Below are positions 56,100 to 64,000 of a DNA stretch of 64,000 nt, one piece after another. Position 1 is the stretch's first letter; each line of letters opens with the position of its first letter. The translations under genes were made by a program, and so were the position numbers. The notes beneath the pieces were generated by a model. It was not told the DNA's origin. It saw nothing but the letters and a program-made list of their open reading frames with translations, and did no database searches. This DNA comes from Spirochaetota bacterium (GTDB taxonomy: Bacteria; Spirochaetota; UBA4802; UBA5550): the NCBI GenBank assembly GCA_017999915.1, contig JAGNKX010000001.1:558001-622000 (forward strand), in the 5' to 3' direction.

Positions 56100-57716
56100 A
56101 TGAAACATAATCCCTTCACCAGTGAGGACGCAAGTAAAATACTGATAGTGGATGATGAGCCCTTTATTCGTAAGGTATTATCCAAGTATCTGATCGGAAA
56201 GAATTATATCATTGAAACAGCAGATAATGGCGAAGTCGCGATAGATAAGTTAAATTCTGAACCATTTGATCTTGTCCTGACAGATCTGCGGATGCCCAAG
56301 ATGGGAGGCCGAGAGTTGCTGCAGATCATGTCGGAAAATTTTCCCAGCATACCAAAGATCGTCCTCACCGGTTATGGCACCAGTGAGGACATCATACTGG
56401 CCCTGCAGACCGGCGCCTATGATTTTCTTACAAAACCGATAACTGATTTCGGGATCCTTGATCATTCAATAAAAAGGGCGATCGAGCGAAAAAAGTTGAA
56501 TGATGAGAGAACCCGGTACTTGCAGCAGGTCAATCAGATCAACGAAATTATCACCATGCTGAACCAGGGCAAAAGCACCGATGATATCTTCCATTCCCTC
56601 AACAGCACGTTGAAAAAAATCATACCCTTCGATACTCTGGTTCTTCTCATCATCAACAAGGAAACAGGGATGGTCGGGGTCAAGCTTGTGGATTCGGACC
56701 GGAAGTCAGTATTCACAACCGATTCAAAGTTTTCCAAGGATGACCCGATTCTCAATGATGTATCGATGACCAAGGCCTTGTTGTCAATTGATGATGTACA
56801 GGATTTCCCCAAGGCTTATTCGGAATCAGAGTTCATCAAAGAATTCATCAAGGGAGAATACAAATCGCTTCTTATCCTGCCGCTGATCATGAAAGGTGTG
56901 AATCGAGGATTTCTTCTGTTCGCATCCGGATCCGTGGAAGCCTTTGTAAAAAGCCATGTCACGTTTCTCGAATCCATTGGCGGCCAGATTTCCTTCAGCA
57001 TAGAACGGGGCGAGCTGATAGCTGAGATCGAGCAATATACGAAAAACCTGGAGCATACCATCGAGATTCGCACAAAGGAAATACTCAAGACACAAAAAAG
57101 CATGATATTTGCCCTGAGCAAAATCGCCGATACAAGGGATAGGACAACCGGCGACCATCTTGAGCGCATTCGAAGCTATTGCGTATTGATAGCGCAGATA
57201 ATGAAATATTCCGGCAATAATGAGATCACCAACCAATTCATCCGGGACATGTATGATTCCTCAATACTTCATGACATTGGGAAGGTGGGTATCCCGGACA
57301 GCATTTTGCTTAAAAAGGATAAGCTGTCCGATGAAGAGTTGCAGATCATGCTGAGGCACGCTACCATCGGTTACGAGGCCTTGAAAACAGCGTCCAAGGA
57401 CCTGGGAGAGGATTCATTTTTAAAAATGGCACTTGATATCACCCTGTACCACCATGAGCGCTGGGATGGCAGCGGGTATCCCTATGGCCTAAAAGGCACT
57501 GAAATACCTCTGTCAGCCAGGATTGTTGCAATAGCCGATGTCTATGACGCTCTTACAACGGCGCGGCCCTATAAAAAAGCCTTCACTCATCAAGAGTCAC
57601 TGGATATATTTAAAAACGAATCGAATAAATTTGATCCTGAGCTATTGAAGATATTCATGGAAAACGCTGAAGAATTTGATCAAATCCGCATGCGATTCAT
57701 TTCTGATTTGCAATAA
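56100..57716 (+). CDS. Response regulator with GAF-like and HD-GYP domains
   Basis: A 538-residue cytoplasmic c-di-GMP phosphodiesterase candidate. The receiver (about 12-130) has VDDE and acceptor D62. The middle (about 160-310) is GAF-like, a coiled segment follows, and the HD-GYP domain (about 340-520) is complete: HDIGKVGIPDSILLKKD, YHHERWDGSGYP, and IADVYDALTTARPYK. It is second in the plus-strand run after the VWA-FHA gene (117 bases). The rhomboid follows after 2 bases, which suggests co-transcription. Confidence 0.95.
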   Translation: MKHNPFTSEDASKILIVDDEPFIRKVLSKYLIGKNYIIETADNGEVAIDKLNSEPFDLVLTDLRMPKMGGRELLQIMSENFPSIPKIVLTGYGTSEDIILALQTGAYDFLTKPITDFGILDHSIKRAIERKKLNDERTRYLQQVNQINEIITMLNQGKSTDDIFHSLNSTLKKIIPFDTLVLLIINKETGMVGVKLVDSDRKSVFTTDSKFSKDDPILNDVSMTKALLSIDDVQDFPKAYSESEFIKEFIKGEYKSLLILPLIMKGVNRGFLLFASGSVEAFVKSHVTFLESIGGQISFSIERGELIAEIEQYTKNLEHTIEIRTKEILKTQKSMIFALSKIADTRDRTTGDHLERIRSYCVLIAQIMKYSGNNEITNQFIRDMYDSSILHDIGKVGIPDSILLKKDKLSDEELQIMLRHATIGYEALKTASKDLGEDSFLKMALDITLYHHERWDGSGYPYGLKGTEIPLSARIVAIADVYDALTTARPYKKAFTHQESLDIFKNESNKFDPELLKIFMENAEEFDQIRMRFISDLQ

Positions 57717-57718
57717 TC

Positions 57719-58612
57719 GTGAGCATTGTTATGTACGGGCAGAATGTCAATATTAGAATCGGCGGTCCCCTGACCCCTATGGTGAAAAAGCTGATGATCA
57801 TCAACGGGGGCATTTTTATCTGTCAGCAGATCCTAGGAATATTCTATCCCGGGTATGTAGAGCATCTCTTCGGGATGAATCATGTCGGATTCATACAGGA
57901 ATTCAAGCTGTGGCAGATAGTCACCTACATGTTTCTCCACGGCGGGTGGTTTCATATTATTTTTAATCTACTGGGATTATGGATGTTTGCGGGAGAGCTG
58001 GAACAGAACTGGGGAAGCGCCGTTTTTCTCAGGTATTATCTGATCTCCGGGATAGGCGCGGGATTTTTCATTGCCCTCATGAACTACCTCATGTATGCCA
58101 GGAGTGGGATAAATCCCGTGACTATCGGAGCATCCGGCGCTATCTACGGCATACTCCTTGCCTATGGCGTAACCTGGCCAAATAGAAAAGTGCTGCTCTA
58201 TTTTGTCATCCCCATCAAGATTAAATATCTGGTGATGATTTTTGGATTGATCGAATTTTTAGGCATGCTTTCCTCAGCTGCCGGGACCGGCGGTAACGTA
58301 AGCCATATTGGGCACCTGGGCGGCCTCATTACGGGCCTGGTATACTTTTTTCTCCGCATACGGCGATCAGCCAATGCCGGGGTATCTGAAAAGAAGACGG
58401 ATGGGGGATTCCTTTCAAGTTTCTTTAAGAAAATGAGGATTAGAAGAAAGAAAAAGGTGATAGAGACGAGAATAGAGTCGAAAAAAATTATTGACGAGCT
58501 TCTGGAAAAAATTGCGCGCCAGGGCATGAGTTCCCTGACACCGCAGGAAAAGAAAAAACTTGAATGGGCCCGAAAGCATTACTATCCTGACAGGGATGAA
58601 ACACTGCATTGA
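57719..58612 (+). CDS. Rhomboid-family intramembrane serine protease
   Basis: A 297-residue polytopic protein with six hydrophobic helices (about 25-215). The catalytic Ser is in TIGASGAIYG (S139) and the catalytic His in SHIGHLGG (H199). The L1-loop-like HGGWFHIIFN matches the family's HxxxWH pattern. The C-terminal 85 residues are basic and helical (RIRRKKK, then EKIARQGMSSLTPQEKK), like the cytosolic tail of spirochaetal and Bacteroidetes rhomboids. It starts at a GTG 2 bases after the HD-GYP stop; an ATG at 57731 is also possible. Substrates are unknown. Confidence 0.93.
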   Translation: MSIVMYGQNVNIRIGGPLTPMVKKLMIINGGIFICQQILGIFYPGYVEHLFGMNHVGFIQEFKLWQIVTYMFLHGGWFHIIFNLLGLWMFAGELEQNWGSAVFLRYYLISGIGAGFFIALMNYLMYARSGINPVTIGASGAIYGILLAYGVTWPNRKVLLYFVIPIKIKYLVMIFGLIEFLGMLSSAAGTGGNVSHIGHLGGLITGLVYFFLRIRRSANAGVSEKKTDGGFLSSFFKKMRIRRKKKVIETRIESKKIIDELLEKIARQGMSSLTPQEKKKLEWARKHYYPDRDETLH

Positions 58613-58631
58613 TTATTAAATAATAATATGC

Positions 58632-58664
58632 AATCGTCCTCCAGATTGGGGACGATTTTTTTTT
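58632..58664 (+). terminator. Terminator after the rhomboid gene
   Basis: AATCGTCC (58632-58639) pairs with GGACGATT (58650-58657), followed by a run of eight further T. It ends the plus-strand VWA/HD-GYP/rhomboid transcript. Confidence 0.85.
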
Positions 58665-58715
58665 ATCGAGGCACGCAAAATGCCTTGAGCTTTGCTGCGG
58701 GGGTATTTTATATTC

Positions 58716-58744
58716 TTGAAACTGTATCTGTGCTGTTGTATACT
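58716..58744 (+). promoter_or_regulatory. Promoter of alpha/beta hydrolase, leaderless arrangement
   Basis: TTGAAA (58716-58721), exactly 17 bases, TATACT (58739-58744). The ATG follows at 58750, so a start 6-7 bases after the -10 coincides with the start codon. No ribosome site exists. This implies a leaderless mRNA. Confidence 0.7.
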
Positions 58745-58749
58745 GAAAT

Positions 58750-59538
58750 ATGCATACGCAGATGGTGTCACTCGAGTACAATAACAGTCCAATACAATTG
58801 GCTGCAAGAATCAGGGACAGGGGTGATGACCTGATTTTCTGCATCCATGGCCTTGGATGTGCGAAAGAAAATTATCATGATGTCTGGTCGCAAAAGGCGT
58901 TAAGCGAGTATTCCATAATTGCTCTTGATCTGCCCGGGTTTGGCAATTCAGCCGGGTTGGATGACTTTTCCTATGACATGAAAGAGCTTGCTGCGGTATG
59001 CGGTTCCTTTCTTTCGCATTTTCCCAATAAAAGGGTGCACATAATCGGACACAGCATGGGCGGCGCCGTGGGACTTTTACTGGCAGATTCCATCCATGAA
59101 CGGGTAGCCTCATTTATTAATGTTGAGGGAAATTTGATCGGCCAGGATTGCACGGTGAGTCGTCGGAAATCATCGAGCAGTTTCGAGAATTTTAAAACAA
59201 AGCAGCTGCCGGCAATGATCCATTCCATGGCCATGTCTGACGAACCGGGAAGGAGGCTTTGGTCGGTCCTGATGAAAAAGGCGGATCCCCGTGCTCTGTA
59301 CCTTTCTGCCCGGTCGCTGGTCCAATGGTCTGACAGCGGTATCTTGTTGAAACAATTCCTGGAGCTGACCTGCTCAAAGGTCTATGTGTACGGAGAATTT
59401 AATTCATTCATGAAGGTGCTGCGTATGCTGGGAGACCTGCCAGCAATTTGTATTTCTAAAAGCGGGCATTTTCCCATGAATGACAATCCCGATGAATTCT
59501 ACTATTCCGTTGCATCTTTTATTGATAGTATTCGGTGA
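58750..59538 (+). CDS. Alpha/beta hydrolase
   Basis: A 262-residue protein of the alpha/beta hydrolase fold. HGLGCAKEN forms the oxyanion-hole segment, GHSMGGAVG the nucleophile elbow (S102), and SKSGHFPMND the C-terminal His region. The Asp acid is probably in the strand near VYGEF, not certain. LDLPGFGNS is typical of the group. There is no signal peptide. Substrates are unknown and span esters, lactones and haloalkanes in the family. It converges on the FecR-OmpA gene, with 2 bases between the stops. Confidence 0.88.
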   Translation: MHTQMVSLEYNNSPIQLAARIRDRGDDLIFCIHGLGCAKENYHDVWSQKALSEYSIIALDLPGFGNSAGLDDFSYDMKELAAVCGSFLSHFPNKRVHIIGHSMGGAVGLLLADSIHERVASFINVEGNLIGQDCTVSRRKSSSSFENFKTKQLPAMIHSMAMSDEPGRRLWSVLMKKADPRALYLSARSLVQWSDSGILLKQFLELTCSKVYVYGEFNSFMKVLRMLGDLPAICISKSGHFPMNDNPDEFYYSVASFIDSIR

Positions 59539-59540
59539 TG

Positions 59541-60617
59541 CTATTCAATAATGATAAATTCCACCCTGCGGTTGAGAGCTCTTCCAGCGGGCGTGCGGTT
59601 GTTTCCTATCGGTTTGCTTGAACCGTACCCGGCCACTTCGAGATGTTTGGGATCAATCCCTTTTTGGGTTAAATATTTTTTAATCGATTCAGCCCTTTGA
59701 ACTGATAATGTCTGGTTGAATGGCGCCGTGCCCTGTATGTCGGTATGCCCCTCGATACGTACGTTGACGTTCTTTTCCTTTATGATCTTTTCAATTTTTT
59801 CCAATTCCTTGTATGAATCGGGAAGGATTGTTGCACTATTCACTTCAAAATTGATTTTATCTGATATAAAAAGAACCTCCTCGGTATGAATGGAGTTAAG
59901 TATGGACCGCATGGTCGCAATTTCATCATCCGTCATTTTTTGGGGGTTTGCCGGCGGTTCTTTTTCCTTGATCAGTATTTTATTCTGATATGATAAAAGT
60001 ACTCTCTGGTCTACAAAAGCCGGGTTGTTAAGCTCCGTTATGCCGGAAAGTGAATATACGGTCGACATATACAGGGGTTCGATCACCTGCTCTTCACCCG
60101 GTTGTTGTGCCGATTTTTTCTGTTTTAATTGCAGCTTTTTCATTTCCTTTGTATCTTCTTGTATATCGAAACCAAGCTCCGTGCCGCGGATGGCGGCTAC
60201 GACGGTCGGTGTTTTTATTTTTATATCGTAATCTTTGAATAGCTTTTCGAATTTTCCATACATGGATCCGCTGTTCAGCTTCAGCAGTATTTTTCTGACA
60301 GACATTTCATCAATTCTCATCATGCTGTTTTCAGAAACACGGATGGCCATGTCGCCGTGAAAACGTATATCCATGTGCGAATTATTCTCTGTTTTTACTT
60401 CATATCCCAGGCCGAGTGTTTGACCCACGATTGCTATCTCCCATTTTTCCGACGGGGATTTCCTGTATGAGGCGTTACCGAGGACAAAAGTAATTTTTGG
60501 ATTTTTTTGTATCAAAACCGGCAGTTGGACCATGGCGATGTCCGTATAGAGAATAAAGCCGATACCCAGGCCGGCGATAGATAAGAGTATAAGAATAACG
60601 ATTAATTTCTTTATCAT
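59541..60617 (-). CDS. FecR-OmpA fusion protein
   Basis: A protein of about 358 residues with an N-terminal membrane anchor (about 5-25). A FecR-like domain (about 45-150) has GNASYRKSPS, ENNSHMDIRFH and the VVAAIRGTELGF motif, and is followed by a Gln/Lys-rich linker. The OmpA-like domain (about 245-358) has VRIEGHTDIQG, SVQRAESIKKYL and GYGSSKPIGNN...NRRVEF. OmpA domains bind peptidoglycan and FecR domains sense or bind at the membrane, so a periplasmic tether is likely. GGAG lies 5 bases from the ATG at 60617; the frame is open from a GTG at 60623. FecR-OmpA combinations recur in spirochaetes. Confidence 0.88.
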   Translation of the reverse strand: MIKKLIVILILLSIAGLGIGFILYTDIAMVQLPVLIQKNPKITFVLGNASYRKSPSEKWEIAIVGQTLGLGYEVKTENNSHMDIRFHGDMAIRVSENSMMRIDEMSVRKILLKLNSGSMYGKFEKLFKDYDIKIKTPTVVAAIRGTELGFDIQEDTKEMKKLQLKQKKSAQQPGEEQVIEPLYMSTVYSLSGITELNNPAFVDQRVLLSYQNKILIKEKEPPANPQKMTDDEIATMRSILNSIHTEEVLFISDKINFEVNSATILPDSYKELEKIEKIIKEKNVNVRIEGHTDIQGTAPFNQTLSVQRAESIKKYLTQKGIDPKHLEVAGYGSSKPIGNNRTPAGRALNRRVEFIIIE

Positions 60618-60720
60618 AACCACTCCATATTATCTGTATCAATAAATTACATAGAGGAGTATGGGAAGTCAAGCCTAATCATGAATGCAGATGATGACTT
60701 GAAATGAATCAGTTGGCTCA

Positions 60721-63700
60721 CTATCGTGCTATATATTCTTCTTTGTCAGCCCGATAAAAATAAATGCCGCTCTGTGGGTTATTGCGATCCATGCCCCTGA
60801 GATACAGATAGTATATGCCTCCGAAGTGACGTTCATAGTTAAAATCAGGAATCAGGTTTTTCAGCCAACGGAGGAGTGCTGTGGCATAGATATTCATCTG
60901 TAAATCATAGCCCATGTCATGGATGTTTTTTTCAATGGCATCCCAGGAATATCCTTCTTCGATAAAATTCGATTTCCAATCAAGAATATAATATTTATCA
61001 TTAAAGACGAAAATCATATCGATAAATCCGTGCATGAAATCGCCGCAGGCAGCTGTTTCAGGTACTATGAAATGAGTACCAGCGGGGACGGAGTAATAGA
61101 ATTCGATTTCGTGCATTCTGTTTTTTAAATTTTTCAAAATCAGATCCGAGCCGTTCAAAGGCGTATTAAGGGTATGCCAGATTATTCGTGCGGTCTGCTC
61201 TCGAAGAATATTTATATCTGCTGAAATGAATTGGCTCATATGGAGCTGAATGGACTTTTCGATTACCGTTCCGGTTTCTGTGCCCGAGGCGGTCAGCTCA
61301 GCCGGATCGGTGGCGTTACCTGCGAGTTGAAAATCGATCTGCTCAAGAATGCTATGGAGCATGATTCCGGTATCTTTGCTATGGGGAAGATCGTGCGTGT
61401 TTTGATGATCTGATGAGGCGAATCCGGCGACAAGGAATGTTTCATCATAATCATTGGCATCAGGAATGGTATTGCCGAATTTTGGAGATTCCTGATCGAT
61501 CGGTTCATGGTACATAGCTGCTTTTAGTCCGGAAAACGAATCAATACGTATTCTGCGGTCATATAATTGTTGCGCATATTCCGGGACTAATGGCTCAGGA
61601 ATTGCCATATCAAAGGCAGGCTTGAGTTGTTCAGTGATTTGTTGTGCATTTTCATCATATCTTGTCTCAATGGAGCGCCAGTCCACCCGGTCCTGCTTGC
61701 GCAGCTGTTTCAAGGCTGTAAGAAGTTTGTTGCCCAATATACCGGCACTGCTCTGCGACCTGCTGCCCGGCTGGAATATGGGAACATAGAGCTTCTCCTT
61801 TGCCCTGGTTAGGGCAACATAGAAAAGGCGTTCCTCCTCGCTGTTGGCCTCACGGTCGTACTGTGACTGATGATCAGAGCTCATGACCAGGTCAAAGACC
61901 CTGCCGGAATTGGCGTGATATGTCCAGAATGGCGCTGTCTTTTTTTTTGTATATCCCCCGGCAATGAATACCGTCTTGAATTGAAGGCCTTTACTGGTAT
62001 GAATTGTGAGAATCTGAACGCCGGGATTATCCATATCGATGGCGTGTATATTATAATCATCGTGGGATGATGCATCATTCCGTCGCAGGCCTGCTAGATG
62101 GTCCACAAGATCTTGGATGCAGTAATTGTTCCGGTATGCTTCCATGTCGAGGTTTTGCAATATTGAGCGATAGTTGATAAGCGCCCGGTCATGATCGTCC
62201 AGATCGGAACAATAGACAATGCCGGTATCTTCAAGGAACGATTGAAAGATTAGAGGCCATTTTTTTTCCGATCCCAGCCGGATCCATTTCGCGAAAAGTC
62301 GGTCGGCCGGATGATCATGGAGCATGCCGGTATAATCAAGCAACTGTTGAACGGGAACACGGAAGAAACGCGTGAGCAGCGCTTTTTTTCTGGCCATTAA
62401 ATCATGGGGGCTCGCTATAACAGAAAGGAGCAGCTGTATTTCAAGGGCTTCCTTTGATTGAAATAGTCCTTCTTTTTTATAAAGGGAATAATTGATTTTT
62501 TTCTTTTTCAGGAATTTTTCGATGGCTTCAGCTTCCTTCCATTTCGTCACTAGAATTGCTATTTCATTGAGATTAATTGACGGATCGGCGGAAATCATAG
62601 CCTTTATTTCATGGGCGATATAACGGGCCGATTTATATTTAGCAGCACTACCGCTGCAGGTTCCACAATCCAGGACAGTAAGGGACCCGTCAATACAGCG
62701 AGTATCATCGCTTTTGCTTTGCGGATAATGGTTGGGCAGGTAATGAATAGTGTCGTCGGAAAACCATTTTTTTTCGGCAAAAATAGCATTGTATAAGGCA
62801 ATAAGTGAACGTGTGGACCGCCAGTTTTGATCAAGACTATAATACCCGGCATTGAAGTGAAAAATCATATCATCACGGGCGGTGTAGTAGGCATGAATAT
62901 CGGCACCGCGGAATCCATATATGGATTGCTTGGGATCCCCGATAATGAAGAGCCTGTTCTTTCCTGAATCGAGGAAGATTGTGCGGAATATGCGCCATTG
63001 AAGCATATCGGTATCCTGAAATTCGTCAACCAGGGCATAGCGATATTTTTTCTGCAGCGCACTCTTCAAAAGGGAGGTCCTCGTGCTGAGAGCGCTATAG
63101 ACGCGGGTTATCATATCATCATAGCTCAATAATCCATTTCCTTTTTTATGCTGAAGTGCTAATTCTTTCAGCTCATTCACGGTGGCTGTGGTGAGGGCAT
63201 GGCGAAGCGTGGCGATATCAAGGGCTCTCAGTTTTTCCAGAACCTCAATGATTTCAATAAGACGCGGTAGTTTTTCTTTGTAGTCGGAGCCATCCTTGTT
63301 CCAACGAGTATTCAATTCATAAAATCCCTGGTCACCCAGGTTAAGGCCTGTGATGAAATCATCAAGAGCATTGGGATCACAGGACTTTTCTTTATGTTCC
63401 ACGATTAGTTCAACAATTCGCATTATTATCCGAAGCCGCTTGGCCATGCTGTTTTTATTGATATTGAGCGAAGCATAGCGGGCCGGGAAATCACTCTTGG
63501 AGATATCGCCGGGATCGATGAAACCTATAAGCTGTTCCAATTCATGAAGGCAGGTCTGGCATTGTAATTCAATTTCGTTCAGAGTTGAAATAATGTCTAT
63601 CTCATGGCTGGGGATAAGAACGTCATTGCCATAAGACTGGAATCGCAACGCTATTTCTATTGTTTCATTTTCCCAGGAACTGAGACTTCCGGCGGTCGAT

Positions 63701-64000
63701 CCCGGATAGAGGGATATCCTGAGTATCTTGCTCAAATCTTCAACAAATCGATTCGGCCATAGGTCTCGCATTATATGATGCAGAACATCCTTGTATACGG
63801 ACCTGTCATCGGTCAGTTGCCCTTGAAATTGCTCATCATTTTCAAAGGCGAATTCCTGGAGTAGCTTGTTGCAGAAACCGTGGATCGTGAAAATCGATGC
63901 AGAATCAAAGTTGTCAAGGGACATCTTGAGCGTTTCAGATGGATATGTATCCAGCGCTGCCGTTAGGTTCTCCTGTATGCGTTTTTTGATTTCAGCCGCC
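60721..64000 (-). CDS. RecB/AddA-like UvrD-family helicase-nuclease, C-terminal part (runs off window)
   Basis: A superfamily 1A helicase fused to a RecB nuclease domain, over 1090 residues inside the window. The visible part begins inside the first motor domain (KKRIQENLTAAL...SIFTIHGFCNKLLQEF). Motif II is DEFQDTDMLQWRIF, motif III region IIGDPKQSIYGFRG, motif IV region NWRSTRS, motif V HTSKGLQFKTVFIAG, and motif VI VALTRAKEKLYV. The C-terminal nuclease has GFIDMIFVFNDKYYILDWKSNF-type residues (GxxD and DWK), with YDLQMNIYA. It probably repairs double-strand breaks. The nuclease's catalytic D-x-K is intact. RecC and RecD partners would lie outside. Confidence 0.9.
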   Translation of the reverse strand, partial: AAEIKKRIQENLTAALDTYPSETLKMSLDNFDSASIFTIHGFCNKLLQEFAFENDEQFQGQLTDDRSVYKDVLHHIMRDLWPNRFVEDLSKILRISLYPGSTAGSLSSWENETIEIALRFQSYGNDVLIPSHEIDIISTLNEIELQCQTCLHELEQLIGFIDPGDISKSDFPARYASLNINKNSMAKRLRIIMRIVELIVEHKEKSCDPNALDDFITGLNLGDQGFYELNTRWNKDGSDYKEKLPRLIEIIEVLEKLRALDIATLRHALTTATVNELKELALQHKKGNGLLSYDDMITRVYSALSTRTSLLKSALQKKYRYALVDEFQDTDMLQWRIFRTIFLDSGKNRLFIIGDPKQSIYGFRGADIHAYYTARDDMIFHFNAGYYSLDQNWRSTRSLIALYNAIFAEKKWFSDDTIHYLPNHYPQSKSDDTRCIDGSLTVLDCGTCSGSAAKYKSARYIAHEIKAMISADPSINLNEIAILVTKWKEAEAIEKFLKKKKINYSLYKKEGLFQSKEALEIQLLLSVIASPHDLMARKKALLTRFFRVPVQQLLDYTGMLHDHPADRLFAKWIRLGSEKKWPLIFQSFLEDTGIVYCSDLDDHDRALINYRSILQNLDMEAYRNNYCIQDLVDHLAGLRRNDASSHDDYNIHAIDMDNPGVQILTIHTSKGLQFKTVFIAGGYTKKKTAPFWTYHANSGRVFDLVMSSDHQSQYDREANSEEERLFYVALTRAKEKLYVPIFQPGSRSQSSAGILGNKLLTALKQLRKQDRVDWRSIETRYDENAQQITEQLKPAFDMAIPEPLVPEYAQQLYDRRIRIDSFSGLKAAMYHEPIDQESPKFGNTIPDANDYDETFLVAGFASSDHQNTHDLPHSKDTGIMLHSILEQIDFQLAGNATDPAELTASGTETGTVIEKSIQLHMSQFISADINILREQTARIIWHTLNTPLNGSDLILKNLKNRMHEIEFYYSVPAGTHFIVPETAACGDFMHGFIDMIFVFNDKYYILDWKSNFIEEGYSWDAIEKNIHDMGYDLQMNIYATALLRWLKNLIPDFNYERHFGGIYYLYLRGMDRNNPQSGIYFYRADKEEYIAR

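Noticed and set aside
60475..60672. 65-codon minus-strand frame at the start of the FecR-OmpA gene
   Set aside because: Out-of-frame shadow of the signal-anchor region.

Overview
The window is a 64 kb piece of bacterial chromosome that carries the replication origin. It most probably comes from a spirochaete (Spirochaetota, perhaps close to Leptospirales). Four things point that way. The block dnaA-dnaN-recF-dciA-remB-gyrB-gyrA resembles the spirochaetal arrangement. A single 5S rRNA gene has no 16S or 23S beside it. There is a bacterial XPB-type helicase. Many two-domain signalling and envelope proteins are present (FecR-OmpA, HD-GYP, VWA-FHA, LPP20-like lipoproteins). The taxon is inferred from gene content, not from a search.

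Layout. 0-9.3 kb, mostly minus strand: the start of purA, a LysM/degenerate-M23 protein, a small zinc protein, a probable 6S RNA, nadC, then a close-packed run of a GT4 glycosyltransferase, a polysaccharide deacetylase, an HD-GYP protein and uvrB. 9.6-16.6 kb: an OmpR-type regulator, a free-standing DbpA-type RNA-binding domain and a methyltransferase on plus, then ftsK, RNase J and dut on minus. 16.7-25.2 kb: a TPR protein, the solitary 5S rRNA with its own promoter and terminator, two related small lipoproteins around a membrane protein, a 4-nt-overlapping moeA/PP-loop/purN operon, a diguanylate cyclase, a STAS protein and a GT2. 25.5-27.2 kb: XPB-like helicase. 27.3-36.2 kb: the gyrA to dnaA block on minus. 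36.2-36.65 kb: the oriC candidate with two consensus DnaA boxes. 36.6-45.9 kb: a methyltransferase, a NUDIX fusion, a structured RNA rich in CAGGATG-type hairpins, an SGNH protein, PC4, a response-regulator phosphatase, a radical SAM enzyme, pyrF and a macrodomain. 46-51.8 kb: mnmG-rsmG with two parS sites in rsmG, a phosphate-binding-like lipoprotein, mogA and a histidine phosphatase. 52-54.3 kb: an ACP/ketosynthase/acyltransferase cassette. 54.5-64 kb: VWA-FHA, HD-GYP, rhomboid, an alpha/beta hydrolase, FecR-OmpA and a RecB-like nuclease running off the end.

Gene direction switches at about 36.3-36.6 kb: genes to the left are mainly minus and genes to the right mainly plus. This is expected if two forks leave from the dnaA upstream region. 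DnaA boxes, parS sites, the DnaA/DnaN/DciA/gyrase genes and FtsK place replication and segregation functions together. A second theme is signalling: one GGDEF, two HD-GYP, a PP2C-type phosphatase, a STAS protein and an RsbRD-like domain suggest c-di-GMP and partner-switching control.

The least-expected items are non-coding: a possible CsrA-sponge RNA at 38.5-38.7 kb, six identical TTATTAACA 9-mers flanking dnaA, a 46-bp perfect palindrome between divergent genes, and promoters that imply leaderless mRNAs. Among proteins, the NUDIX-RsbRD fusion, the stand-alone DbpA domain and the unrecognised 488-residue protein merit attention. No CRISPR array, insertion sequence, prophage or tRNA gene was seen.
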